From the NCBI RefSeq assembly GCF_905196875.1, contig NZ_CAJJWO010000037.1, positions 1 through 48,177 on the forward strand: 48,177 bases of DNA, read 5' to 3'. Made by a program: the position numbers and the translations under genes. Of the stretch, positions 1-8,231 are shown in pieces. Positions within the stretch are counted from its first letter, which is position 1. Each line of letters opens with the position of its first letter. Source of the stretch: an uncultured Parabacteroides sp. (GTDB lineage Bacteria; Bacteroidota; Bacteroidia; Bacteroidales; Tannerellaceae). Under the pieces are notes generated by a model that was given only the letters and a program-made list of their open reading frames with translations, was not told the origin of the DNA and ran no database searches.

Positions 1-47
1 AAGCGGCCTGTGAGAAAATTTGGAAAGAGAGTTTAGAATGGCTTTAA
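1..47 (+). CDS. C-terminal tail of an early phage gene (partial)
   Basis: The frame starting at base 3 is open from the window edge and ends at TAA 45-47, giving a 14-residue tail ending in Glu-Trp-Leu. Another frame is also open to a TAG at 34-36, so the choice is uncertain. The next gene begins only 12 nt later on the same strand, which fits a tightly packed early operon. Nothing can be said about function. Confidence 0.3.
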   Translation, partial: AACEKIWKESLEWL

Positions 48-58
48 TATAAAAATAA

Positions 59-409
59 ATGAGCTTTATGGAATTAAACGATAAAGTGCAAGTCATATTG
101 ACAGAAGAAGGTGCAAAAGTACTGAATGAAAATAATACGTTTCTGAAAATGAAATTCAAAAGTATCTATTTCAAAACAGATTATAAGTCAGGTGATACAT
201 ATACCTGTCTCTTATGGCAATTATTTGAGCATTTCGGATGCTGCAATAATGCTGGCAGTGAACATGCATTCACGGGGCTTATTCCCTTTGTTGAAGATGA
301 AAAATTAGAGTTTGATATTTCCAAGCCGGAGGGATGCCCTTATGAAACATCAACAGCATGTATACTTGCTGTTGGAGGCAGTTGTAGATATTGCAGTTAC
401 AATTTATAA
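59..409 (+). CDS. Conserved hypothetical early phage protein
   Basis: This encodes 116 residues from ATG 59, or 113 from ATG 68; the second start leaves Met-Glu-Leu-Asn-Asp, which looks more natural. The N-terminal part resembles small proteins common in Bacteroides phages and mobile elements that begin with a 'kv.lTeeGakvLn' pattern, but no function is known to me. The C-terminus is Cys-rich (Cys-Arg-Tyr-Cys near the end, and a Cys-Cys pair mid-protein), so metal binding is possible. It sits in the early cluster 16 nt ahead of the next gene. Confidence 0.65.
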   Translation: MSFMELNDKVQVILTEEGAKVLNENNTFLKMKFKSIYFKTDYKSGDTYTCLLWQLFEHFGCCNNAGSEHAFTGLIPFVEDEKLEFDISKPEGCPYETSTACILAVGGSCRYCSYNL

Positions 410-425
410 TTTAAAAATATAAGAA

Positions 426-650
426 ATGGACGACAAGAAAATCTATGAAGTAACCGTACATCGATGTATAGGTGTATTTGTTAAAGCAAACAGCAAGGAA
501 GAAGCAAAAGCATTGGCCATCGAAGCGGGCGATAGTGATATCTACGAAGAGGACTGGGAGAATACCAATACGGAGGTGTATTATCAGCCAGAAGAGAAAG
601 ATATTGAGGAGATGGACGATGAAGATGTAGATAAAATTTTCGAAGAATAG
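426..650 (+). CDS. Small acidic DpnD/PcfM-like protein
   Basis: This 74-residue protein starts with a beta-strand-like segment (YEVTVHRCIGVFVKA) followed by a 'S-K-E-E-A-K-A-L-A' helix. That pattern is typical of the DpnD/PcfM C-terminal domain family found in mobile elements. The second half is very acidic, with about half Asp/Glu near the C-terminus. The family has no settled function. The acidity would also allow a DNA-mimic or inhibitor role, but that is speculation. It is followed by a 237-nt noncoding segment, so it is probably the last gene of its transcript. Confidence 0.6.
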   Translation: MDDKKIYEVTVHRCIGVFVKANSKEEAKALAIEAGDSDIYEEDWENTNTEVYYQPEEKDIEEMDDEDVDKIFEE

Positions 651-887
651 ATTAATCGGAAATCCCGATCAATCTTGATAGTAGTTGTTCGGAAATTCCG
701 AACAACTGGAAATAGCTCAAATCACGAAAGATATGAACCATTCCGTTGACGCTAACGAAATGGTATAAAAGCAGCAAAGCCGAACGGCGGCTACCGAACG
801 GCTCTGTAAACTCTCTCCTGCTTACGCAGATAGGCTATTAACACTACAAATGTAGTGCTTATTTTCTGATAAATAAAACAAAATATC
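651..887. promoter_or_regulatory. Dyad-rich intergenic control region before the recombinase gene
   Basis: No convincing gene is present. Three inverted repeats can be read directly: a 12-bp palindrome with a one-base centre at 683-707 (AGTTGTTCGGAA and its complement), an 11-bp imperfect repeat at 737-747/754-764, and CACTACA-aa-TGTAGTG at 842-857, 30 nt before the recombinase start. Two direct CCGAACGG copies lie near 779-800. The first could end the upstream transcript but has no T-run, so protein-binding sites or a structured leader are equally possible. Confidence 0.5.
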
Positions 888-1850
888 ATGGGTGCACTTC
901 AGTTAGAATTTTCAAGTTATAATGTATCACAATTACAAAGCGAATATTTCCGCAATCTTCCGTCCTGCAATTTCATCCAGTTCGGTGTACTTTTTATCAA
1001 CTTAAAAAAGAAAGGTAAACACTTTTCTCTCTATAGGAATTTGTTGGAGCATTTCTTGAACTATCAAGATACCATAGGTCATGCTTATAAAACGAATCAA
1101 ATAGGACGGGAGGAAATAGACGGCTTTGTAGACTACCTGCATGTAGATAAAGGGCTGAAAATATCTACAATCAAAAGCATGATAACGAAACTTAAATATC
1201 TCTTGGGGAAAGCCTACTTGAACGGATGGGCTGTGGATGACTCTTATTCCGATGCCAAAGTACGCGAAAATGACTCCACTTTCATTTACTTGTCCGAAAA
1301 AGAGATAGCCCGTATCTATTATTATGATAATCTGACACCCAAGCAGGAGGAGATACGAGATATGTTTATAGTTGGATGTATGACTGGGCAACGATATTCT
1401 GATTATTCACGACTTTCTGCTGATAACATTAAAGGAGAAAATATCCATATCCTTCAGCAAAAGACCAAAAATAAAGCGGTCGTTCCCATGACCGAATATG
1501 TGCGTGAAATATTTGTCAAATATGGTGGACAAATGCCTAAAACCCGCTGTATCCAATATTTCAACAAAGCTATTAAGTATATATGCAAAAAAGTAGGACT
1601 CACAGAACAGATTGTATACGAGGAAGAGCAAGCGGATCAGATTGTAATGGTCCGTAAGCCTAAATACGAAATGATCAGTTCGCACACTGCTCGTAGAACT
1701 TTTGCGACAAATATGATCAAAAACAATATACCAAGCAATAAAATAATGAAATGCACAGGTCATAAAACATCAGCTTGTTTTGATCGATACGATCGTATGA
1801 CACTGGAAGACAATGCGAGGGCACTGGCTGGTAATGGATATTTATCATAA
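888..1850 (+). CDS. Tyrosine recombinase (early-region site-specific recombinase)
   Basis: This is a 320-residue phage-integrase-family recombinase. The N-terminal half (about 1-125) looks like the SAM-like core-binding domain. The catalytic half has the classical residues: Arg169 in TGQRYSD, a Lys in the KTKNK turn, His266-x-x-Arg269 in HTARRTFAT, His292 in GHKTS and the nucleophile Tyr301. It lies inside the early operon, 41 kb from the integrase at the right end of the prophage. Its job may therefore be something other than integration, such as inversion or dimer resolution, or this may be a second integration system. ATG 888 follows the 842-857 palindrome. Confidence 0.9.
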   Translation: MGALQLEFSSYNVSQLQSEYFRNLPSCNFIQFGVLFINLKKKGKHFSLYRNLLEHFLNYQDTIGHAYKTNQIGREEIDGFVDYLHVDKGLKISTIKSMITKLKYLLGKAYLNGWAVDDSYSDAKVRENDSTFIYLSEKEIARIYYYDNLTPKQEEIRDMFIVGCMTGQRYSDYSRLSADNIKGENIHILQQKTKNKAVVPMTEYVREIFVKYGGQMPKTRCIQYFNKAIKYICKKVGLTEQIVYEEEQADQIVMVRKPKYEMISSHTARRTFATNMIKNNIPSNKIMKCTGHKTSACFDRYDRMTLEDNARALAGNGYLS

Positions 1851-1864
1851 AAAACAATTATAAT

Positions 1865-2041
1865 ATGTACGTAGAAAAAGACAAAAACGGTCAAATCATC
1901 ATCCAGGACATATCGCCTGAAGATGCCAGTTATCTGGATGATTGCATCTGTTCCTATCTATCCGGTAAACCTTTAAATAGTCGTACGGATGCCGAACGGA
2001 GATTAGTATTCCTAAAGGTTGAACTTGAAAAGCTGTATTGA
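1865..2041 (+). CDS. Small hypothetical protein (58 aa)
   Basis: An ATG at 1865 opens a 58-codon frame ending in TGA at 2039-2041, 14 nt after the recombinase stop and 2 nt before the next ATG at 2044. The product is balanced and acidic (MYVEKDKNGQIIIQD...) with a 'D-A-E-R-R-L-V-F-L-K-V-E-L-E-K-L' C-terminal helix. The tight packing and natural composition argue that it is real. No family was recognised. Confidence 0.65.
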   Translation: MYVEKDKNGQIIIQDISPEDASYLDDCICSYLSGKPLNSRTDAERRLVFLKVELEKLY

Positions 2042-2043
2042 TT

Positions 2044-2358
2044 ATGGACTTAAAACAATATCGGCTAAATAGCTGGGAATGGTACAATCAATATAAAGAA
2101 AAATATGGCTCTGAGGCTTTCCATCAATATAAGGATAAAATATTCAAAATGTTGACAGATTTAAAACCTGGACGCTTATATGATCTTGACAACGTGGAAT
2201 CCAAAGGTTCAAAAATATTTGTCATAACATATAACGTTGATGGCATTGAAAAGCAAGAGTCTAATCCGGATCTGTTCGTTAAGTTTTGCTGCATGTTTAT
2301 CCTGTCATTCAAAGATTATGAATTTAGTGAGAACTTTGATAAAATAATGAGAAAATGA
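2044..2358 (+). CDS. Hypothetical early phage protein
   Basis: This 104-residue protein is read from ATG 2044; an upstream TTG at 2038 is possible but less likely. It is rich in Lys, Tyr and Phe, with a helical N-terminus and a likely beta-rich centre. It overlaps the next start by 4 nt (ATGA at 2355-2358), which suggests translational coupling inside the early operon. No domain was recognised. Confidence 0.6.
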   Translation: MDLKQYRLNSWEWYNQYKEKYGSEAFHQYKDKIFKMLTDLKPGRLYDLDNVESKGSKIFVITYNVDGIEKQESNPDLFVKFCCMFILSFKDYEFSENFDKIMRK

Positions 2359-2738
2359 GTTGGAGAAAAGAAGAAATTCAATATTTGAAAGATAATGCCG
2401 GGAAGCAGTCTTTCAAAAATATCGCGACCCATTTAGGGAAAAGCGAAATGGCTGTCCAGTTATATGTCCATCGATATCGTATACCGGTTGCTGAACAGAA
2501 GGGACGAAACCTGGTACAGGAAATACTGACAATCAAGTTCGTTAATCCCGAATATTTCACCCCTACGAAAGCCTTCTATAAGGCAATTGGAATGAATCAA
2601 AAGCGCTGGTGGAATTTATATTTTGGAAAGGAACGAATGACTGAAGATGAATATTTCCGATTGATAGAACATTTCCAGGTAACTCTTAGAGAAGCATTCG
2701 ACGCAAGGCAATTAAAACTATTTGAAGATAATGATTGA
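2355..2738 (+). CDS. Small helix-turn-helix DNA-binding protein
   Basis: The N-terminal 45 residues read as a SANT/Myb- or GcrA-like helix-turn-helix: an initial WRKEEIQYLKDN helix, then 'f.kniAthLgKSemAVqlyvhRyri'. The 127-residue product has a second helical half (about 65-120) with a 'W-W-N-L-Y-F' core. It overlaps both neighbours (ATGA with the gene before, 8 nt with the primase), so it belongs to the replication operon. It could be a replication accessory or a phage transcription factor. It is the only obvious small DNA-binding protein in the visible early region and so one candidate for controlling the late promoters. Confidence 0.65.
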   Translation: MSWRKEEIQYLKDNAGKQSFKNIATHLGKSEMAVQLYVHRYRIPVAEQKGRNLVQEILTIKFVNPEYFTPTKAFYKAIGMNQKRWWNLYFGKERMTEDEYFRLIEHFQVTLREAFDARQLKLFEDND

Positions 2739-5700
2739 ACAAAAGATAATAGATCAAATACTCGATGCCGTCAATATAGTTGATGTGATCAGCGAGTATG
2801 TGACGTTGAGCAAAAGAGGTGTCAATTATTGGGGCATCTGTCCGTTCCACACGGATCGTAGCCCCAGCATGTGTGTTAGTCCTGCCAAACAGATTTATAA
2901 ATGTTTTGCCTGTGGAGAAGCAGGGAATGTCATTACTTTTCTGCAAAAGCATGAAAACATGTCTTACCCGGAAGCTATCAGGAGTCTGGGAAAGCGTTGT
3001 CACATAGAGGTCCCTGATCGGGAGCTTACTCCGGAAGAACAACAGAAAGTATCAGTAAAAGAATCGCTACTGATCGCACTGTCGGCTGCATCGGAAAAAT
3101 TCACCGGTTATCTGACCGCCAACGACGAAGCAAAATCTTATCTCCTTTCCCGCGGATGGAATGCCGGAGAAGATCAAACACTCGAACTCTTCCATGTAGG
3201 CTTTGCTCCAGACACTTGGCGTACACTGATCGACGACATGAAACGCTCCGCTTTCAGCTCCGACACCCTGGTACAAGCCGGCTTGGCCACAAAAGGAGAA
3301 AAGAGCGTCTACGACTCTTTCCGCGGACGGATTCTGTTCCCCTATTACGACCTAAAAGGTAATGTGATAGGTTTCACCGGACGCTCCATCAAGCCTTCAG
3401 ACAACGTAAAGTATTATAACACCGGAGAGACTCCCGTATTTCATAAAGGCAATGCCCTGTTCGGACTATTCCAAGCGAGACAAGCCATTGGACAACAAGA
3501 TCGAGTGTATTTTGTGGAAGGGCAATTCGATGTGCTATCATTCGTTCGTGCCGGTGTACGCAATACGGTCTGCGGATCCGGAACCGCCCTTACACCTGAA
3601 CAGATAAAAACAATCATAAGGTTCACCCGAAATATTACACTCATTTACGATTGTGACGAAGCAGGAATAAATGCTTCCGTTAAAAACATCAAAGCACTAC
3701 TGGAAGCAGGCGCCAACGTCCGAGCTGTATCACTTCCGGACGGCGATGATCCGGACAGTTTTGCCCGGAAGATGCCGGAAAAAGAGTTGGCCATCTATCT
3801 GCATAACCACGAAACAGACTGGGTAACCTACTTGGCCGGCATTTACGAAAAGGATTTTGAAGATCCTATCCTGAAAAACGAGCACCTGACTTTCATAGCT
3901 GAATGTATTGCACTTGTTAAAGACAAGTCATTAAGCATATCTTATACTACGAAATTATCGGAAAAACTTAAAATACAATCCGATACGATAAAAAACAAGA
4001 TAAAGGAGTTCACGGTTTCGCTCCCGAAAGACGAAGACATAAAGAAACCGGGATTTTATGGTATCGAGGAACTGGTGAGTACTCTTCCCGATATCAGCGA
4101 AAACTGTATCCTTACGGACAGTTTTACCGAATTCAAAGAAAATTACGGCGAAGAGCCGATCATATACGTTTGTGGACTCCCTTCGGCCGACCAGATACAG
4201 GAGTTCCGCCGACATGCAGCCTACTTGCATTTTACATATAGTTCAAACATAACCTTCGACGAACGACGGGAGTCCGACCTGCTTGTTACACTCTGCAATC
4301 TGTTCAAAGCAGGCTTCACCCTATATATAGAAAAAGACGATATCGATTTTGAATTCGTAGACTTCTACACTCGGCTATATGCTGCGGCAATGGAAGAGAA
4401 GACAGGTGATGTGCGGACGATCTATTATGGCCGGTGTGCCGACATTATGGCTTCTGCTTCTGAAGCCGCCCAGTCCGTCATGGAAAAGGAATGGTGTTCT
4501 GTCCTTAAGTTGACCAGTAAGTCATTCAAGGAACTGATGAAGCCCTACCGGGATAAGAAAAAGTCGAAAAACGCCATGCTACATCAGCAAAGTTTCGATG
4601 ACTCCCTAATCTGGGAAGATCCGGACATCGTACCTGACTACGTAGAAGAAAATGAGGAATACAAAACAAACTACCGTAGACACGGATTCTACCCGCTACT
4701 TAACAAAGAAAAAGAACCGGTAAGCTATATGTTTAAGAATCCTTCCGGAGGTGGTCACTTACAGGTGGCTGACTTTTACATGATCCCCCTGCTACATATT
4801 TACAGCAGTGATTCCGAAGGTAACAAAAAGATTATTAAGATAAACCGACGGTACTATAAGAAACCGCTCTACATGGAACTCCGAAGCAAGATATTCGCCT
4901 CACTCAATTCATTCGAGGAAGCTTTGGTTAATGAGGAAGGTCTGAATTTTGAAAACGGGACAGTTGCCCAATTCAAAAAAATAAGACAATCCATGAGCTA
5001 CGAATATACCCTGTGTGACGAATTGAAAACGTATGGCCAACAACCGGAAAACTTCTATGCTTTCAGTAACGCCATATTTCACGAGGTAGACGGAATATAC
5101 CGGATCGACATGGCCTCAGACATTGGTGTGGTAACACATAACGGTAAGAACTATTATGCTCCGGCATTCAGCAACATACATGCCGGACTCCGGAAAGATG
5201 ATGACATGTACGAGAACCTGAGAGCGTTCGTATATAAAAACATTCCGTTGGAACAGCAATGTTCGTTCGAACGTTGGACATCACTGATGAACCAGGTGTA
5301 CAAGATAAACGACAACGGGAAGTGGGCTATTATATATGCTGTCATGTGTGCTTTCCGATCAGACATCCATCCGATCGACCGCTTATTTACGGCGCTGTTT
5401 TTTATGGGACCTACAATGTCAGGAAAAACACAGGTTGCCGTGTCTATCAGATCGTTGTTTATTGATCCGGATTTACCATGCTTCAATCTTAATACTGGTA
5501 CTCCTGCTGCATTCTTTACGCTTATGGAAGGTTTCAGGGACGTACCGCAAGTATTGGAAGAATATAATAACAAAGACATAGACGACAGGGTATTCCAAGG
5601 ATTGAAATCAGTCTGTTACGATGGTGATGGAAAACAAAAACGAAAAGGGACCGGAAGCAAAGATTTGGAAACAAGTAAAGTCTACTCCCCCGTTATCCTG

Positions 5701-6642
5701 GCAGGTCAGGAAACTCCCCAACGGGATGACAACGCCCTGATGAACCGTGTCGTAATATGCGAAGTTCCAAAACGAACAACCCCCTACGAAGAGAATGAAA
5801 AAAACGTCTTTCAGGAACTAAAAGGCTACGAAAAAACAGGGCTATCGAACATCCTTTTTGAAATACTAAAGCTCAGACCTCTTGTTCGCAAACATTTCAA
5901 GTCGTATATGCGTACTATCAATAAAGACCTGACCAAGTCCGTACTGGCCGGTTCCGGAGGATCTGGTGATATGACTCGTATCATTAACACCATATCTTTA
6001 TTCCTTTCCATGTGCCGGCTGCTTGAAGAGCATGCGCCACACCTGAAGCTCCCTTTCACGTATGAAGAGTTCTACGAGATTGCCCGAAAGAAAGTAATTG
6101 CCCAGGTCGAAATGATCTCCCGCACAGACAAGCTGGCCGGATTCTTTAAGGCGATGGAAGTAATGATTAATACCCGGTCCATTATCGAAGGAAGAGATTA
6201 CGATATTGACCAGCCAGAAAAATTAACGGTTAAACTATCAGGAAATGAGCGTAAAGAAATACCGATACCGGCAGGAACAAAAGTACTATATCTTCGCCTG
6301 TCGTCTATCCATACGCTCTATGCCAAATCTTCCTACAATACGGAAGATGCGACACAATCCACCATTGAAGCAAACATTCGCTCCAACCCGGCCTATATTG
6401 GAGTTGTAAACGCTCGCAGGTTCAAGTGGAAAGAAGTTAAAGAAGTCCCGAAAGGTGATATCCGTGAAGGTGGTAAAGTCGATAACGAGATGATCCGTAT
6501 CATGGATCCTAAATCAACAACAACGAGTTGCCTCGCTCTCAATTATGATGTATTCCGGCAATACTTCGACATTGACCTGGAACGTAGCGAATGGGATGAG
6601 CCGGAGGTTGAAGAAAAGAAACAACAGGATCTTCCGTTTTAG
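2731..6642 (+). CDS. Bifunctional primase-helicase (CHC2 zinc finger, Toprim, P-loop ATPase)
   Basis: This large 1303-residue replication protein is read from ATG 2731. The N-terminus is DnaG-like: zinc-finger ligands Cys37, His40, Cys58 and Cys61 within CPFH and CFAC, followed by a primase core. The Toprim motifs are VEGQFD (about 262) and IYDCDEAG (about 307), then DGDDPDSF. A long middle region of no recognised family leads to a Walker A motif GPTMSGKT near residues 893-900, so the C-terminal third is probably the replicative helicase or D5/VapE-like ATPase. A phage encoding this can make its own primers and unwind its own origin. It directly precedes the octamer-repeat region at 6819-7161, a natural site of action. 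Confidence 0.9.
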   Translation: MIEQKIIDQILDAVNIVDVISEYVTLSKRGVNYWGICPFHTDRSPSMCVSPAKQIYKCFACGEAGNVITFLQKHENMSYPEAIRSLGKRCHIEVPDRELTPEEQQKVSVKESLLIALSAASEKFTGYLTANDEAKSYLLSRGWNAGEDQTLELFHVGFAPDTWRTLIDDMKRSAFSSDTLVQAGLATKGEKSVYDSFRGRILFPYYDLKGNVIGFTGRSIKPSDNVKYYNTGETPVFHKGNALFGLFQARQAIGQQDRVYFVEGQFDVLSFVRAGVRNTVCGSGTALTPEQIKTIIRFTRNITLIYDCDEAGINASVKNIKALLEAGANVRAVSLPDGDDPDSFARKMPEKELAIYLHNHETDWVTYLAGIYEKDFEDPILKNEHLTFIAECIALVKDKSLSISYTTKLSEKLKIQSDTIKNKIKEFTVSLPKDEDIKKPGFYGIEELVSTLPDISENCILTDSFTEFKENYGEEPIIYVCGLPSADQIQEFRRHAAYLHFTYSSNITFDERRESDLLVTLCNLFKAGFTLYIEKDDIDFEFVDFYTRLYAAAMEEKTGDVRTIYYGRCADIMASASEAAQSVMEKEWCSVLKLTSKSFKELMKPYRDKKKSKNAMLHQQSFDDSLIWEDPDIVPDYVEENEEYKTNYRRHGFYPLLNKEKEPVSYMFKNPSGGGHLQVADFYMIPLLHIYSSDSEGNKKIIKINRRYYKKPLYMELRSKIFASLNSFEEALVNEEGLNFENGTVAQFKKIRQSMSYEYTLCDELKTYGQQPENFYAFSNAIFHEVDGIYRIDMASDIGVVTHNGKNYYAPAFSNIHAGLRKDDDMYENLRAFVYKNIPLEQQCSFERWTSLMNQVYKINDNGKWAIIYAVMCAFRSDIHPIDRLFTALFFMGPTMSGKTQVAVSIRSLFIDPDLPCFNLNTGTPAAFFTLMEGFRDVPQVLEEYNNKDIDDRVFQGLKSVCYDGDGKQKRKGTGSKDLETSKVYSPVILAGQETPQRDDNALMNRVVICEVPKRTTPYEENEKNVFQELKGYEKTGLSNILFEILKLRPLVRKHFKSYMRTINKDLTKSVLAGSGGSGDMTRIINTISLFLSMCRLLEEHAPHLKLPFTYEEFYEIARKKVIAQVEMISRTDKLAGFFKAMEVMINTRSIIEGRDYDIDQPEKLTVKLSGNERKEIPIPAGTKVLYLRLSSIHTLYAKSSYNTEDATQSTIEANIRSNPAYIGVVNARRFKWKEVKEVPKGDIREGGKVDNEMIRIMDPKSTTTSCLALNYDVFRQYFDIDLERSEWDEPEVEEKKQQDLPF

Positions 6643-6707
6643 TGTCGGGAGTATTCTTGAAAAGTGCGACAAAGAGTATTCTTTTTTTGTTTGTTCAATT
6701 CGTGTGG

Positions 6708-6744
6708 TGGGAGTTCCGGTATCCGGTTCTCCCATCTTCATTTT
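6708..6744 (+). terminator. Probable terminator after the primase-helicase gene
   Basis: A hairpin with arms TGGGAG (6708-6713) and CTCCCA (6729-6734) and an inner CCGG/CCGG pair lies about 65 nt past the primase stop. It is followed by a T-rich stretch. An internal loop weakens the stem, so termination may be partial. Confidence 0.5.
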
Positions 6745-6818
6745 CCCCCCGTACCCCCCCAGATTAAAAAGAAAAAGATGATAGTGTGTTTTTCTGAAAA
6801 AAATATTCGCAAAACAGC

Positions 6819-7161
6819 GACCTACAGACCTACAGACCTACAAGCCTCATAATTTTTCAAAACAAGTAATAAGTAATAGTATGTATATTAAGTATTTAAG
6901 TATATATGTATATATAGATGTAGGTTGTAGGTCGCTTGTAGGTCTGTAGGTTGTTGTAGGTCGTGTAGGTCAGAGGGTATTTTTCTTGTTTTGGGCACCG
7001 ACCTACAAAAAATAGGCAAAAAAGGGCAAAAAGTACCCTTGTAGGTCGTGTAGGTCGGTCACCTACACGTTCTTTTAAGACTTTAAATTTTTCTAATTGG
7101 CTAAAAATCATTACATTTGAGTATTGCAAATCTCGTTTGTAGGTCTGTAGGTCGGTAGGTC
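6819..7161. repeat. Iteron-like array of TGTAGGTC octamers, candidate phage replication origin
   Basis: About 16 copies of TGTAGGTC, with T, G or G-start variants, were counted. Three are tandem on the minus strand at 6819-6842. Six are on the plus strand at 6919-6971. One is inverted at 7000-7007. Two direct plus one inverted variant lie at 7040-7067, and three tandem copies at 7138-7161. Several are spaced exactly 8 nt apart, others 9-11. A very AT-rich stretch (about 6890-6918) separates the first two clusters and could be the duplex-unwinding element. The array is noncoding and follows the primase-helicase gene. Iterons bound by an initiator are the simplest reading; a multi-site operator is the alternative. 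Confidence 0.7.
7089..7119 (+). promoter_or_regulatory. Possible promoter inside the octamer array
   Basis: TACATTTG at 7112-7119 matches the Bacteroidales -7 consensus TAnnTTTG exactly. The corresponding -33 position (7089-7091) reads TTT rather than TTG. It would drive the gene at 7204 with a leader of about 80 nt that contains three octamer copies, so octamer-binding proteins could also affect this transcript. Confidence 0.35.
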
Positions 7162-7203
7162 GCAGAATATAAGGAAAAACTTTTTTAAAAATACATTTTC
7201 ATC

Positions 7204-7695
7204 ATGGTTACAACAAAAATAGAGGTGAAACAACATTTGGCAGAATATATTCAGGGCAAGTTCAACAACTGCATGCCCGGACCAGTATTTCTTCCGGACA
7301 GAGAGGATTTATATCATGTGATATACGATTTACTCGAAAAACGCCCGGTTTGTTGCCAGCCGGATAACGGCAACCTTGAATTAGGTATCCCGGACAGGCG
7401 TATAGGTAAATCCCCTGATACATATAATTATCTGGGAACGCGTTCTTCCCGGATCATCTCACTAAAGATCGAAGTTCTGTTTTGGGCAGAACTGCATAGC
7501 CTGATAGACGAAAACAAACATCTATACGGCATCCAGTATATCGAAACAGTCGCCTATTTCATGCGCAAATATGGCATCCAGGCAATTACTGAAGATGCTC
7601 TCCTAAAGAACTATTACCGGTGGCGGGATAAGGTACGCAAGAAATCGAAGCGCCGTGGATACGCTAAACAGCAAAATGATGTTAAATATAGCTGA
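7204..7695 (+). CDS. Conserved hypothetical phage protein next to the putative origin
   Basis: This 163-residue protein resembles, from memory, hypothetical proteins frequent in Bacteroides prophages and mobile elements. Features include an N-terminal 'k..LaEYi.GKF' motif, a central 'dRRIGKsPdtYNYL' segment, then 'IQYIETVAYFMRKYGI' and a very basic tail rich in Arg and Lys (RWRDKVRKKSKRR). The basic C-terminus suggests nucleic-acid binding, and the position beside the octamer array makes an origin-binding role possible, but this is inference only. ATG 7204 is preceded by an A/T-rich stretch typical of Bacteroidales start sites. Confidence 0.65.
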   Translation: MVTTKIEVKQHLAEYIQGKFNNCMPGPVFLPDREDLYHVIYDLLEKRPVCCQPDNGNLELGIPDRRIGKSPDTYNYLGTRSSRIISLKIEVLFWAELHSLIDENKHLYGIQYIETVAYFMRKYGIQAITEDALLKNYYRWRDKVRKKSKRRGYAKQQNDVKYS

Positions 7696-7793
7696 TTATT
7701 TCACCGACCAAGTGTATCGATTTGTCCGATTTTTGGGGTGAAAACGTCTGAAAATGGCGAAGTGTTTGAATAACAAATAAATACAAATAGAAC

Positions 7794-8174
7794 ATGAAAG
7801 AATTTTGTAACAAAGTCCAACTATTCCTCCTACAGGACATCCAATCTTTCCGGGAAAATGTGATCACCCTGAAACCGGGACGCTCTGCCGTAACTCTGTC
7901 GACCGATGATTTCACCATGACACCAAAAGAAGAAACAGACAACGCCGGTACATTATATAATGTAGAAGAGGACATCACAACAGAGAAAGTAACAACGTCC
8001 ACTGCCTCCGCCTATAAGATACGCCGGTCTGCTATCTTAAAACTCGAAACACTCCCTGAGCACTCACCTATATTTATAGGTTCACTTGAATGGCCGGCAC
8101 AAGTATCGATAACTACACATTTAAATAAAGATACGCTGCACATTCACAGTAAAATGAGACAAAGCCCGCTTTAA
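7794..8174 (+). CDS. Hypothetical protein upstream of the prohead protease
   Basis: This 126-residue protein has no recognised family. It begins with an amphipathic helix (KEFCNKVQLFLLQDIQSF), has an acidic, Thr-rich middle, and ends with hydrophobic strands. Its stop codon (8172-8174) lies 1 nt before the first late-promoter element at 8176. It therefore appears to belong to the preceding (early or middle) transcript rather than the head operon, although its position beside the head genes would also suit a minor structural role. Confidence 0.6.
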   Translation: MKEFCNKVQLFLLQDIQSFRENVITLKPGRSAVTLSTDDFTMTPKEETDNAGTLYNVEEDITTEKVTTSTASAYKIRRSAILKLETLPEHSPIFIGSLEWPAQVSITTHLNKDTLHIHSKMRQSPL

Positions 8175-8175
8175 A

Positions 8176-8211
8176 AGTCCTTTCCCATACCTGTTTATAG
8201 TTCTTACTTCG
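8176..8211 (+). promoter_or_regulatory. Late promoter 1 (head operon)
   Basis: AGTCCTTTCC at 8176-8185, 18 nt, then TTACTTCG at 8204-8211. The GTCCTTT core and the spacing match four other sites in this prophage, but the -7 box is the weakest of the set (4 of 6 fixed positions of TAnnTTTG). Transcription would start near 8215 with a leader of about 14 nt to the protease ATG. Confidence 0.55.
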
Positions 8212-8231
8212 TAGGAAAATAAGCAGGTATG
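8186..8231 (+). promoter_or_regulatory. Long inverted repeat ending on the prohead protease start codon
   Basis: Arms 8186-8198 and 8219-8231 pair over 13 positions (one G-U), then an inner stem 8201-8207/8211-8217 closes a TTC loop. The 3' arm contains the ATG of the protease. On read-through RNA from upstream it would hide the start codon. On RNA starting at the late promoter (about 8215) the 5' arm is absent. That would make protease translation promoter-dependent, though this is inference. Confidence 0.45.

Noticed and set aside
6745..6765. C-runs near 6746-6760 as a phase-variation tract
   Set aside because: They lie in noncoding DNA after a terminator-like hairpin and affect no visible gene or promoter spacing.
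6819..7161. Octamer array as a CRISPR array
   Set aside because: Units are 8 nt, in both orientations, without regular unique spacers or cas genes.
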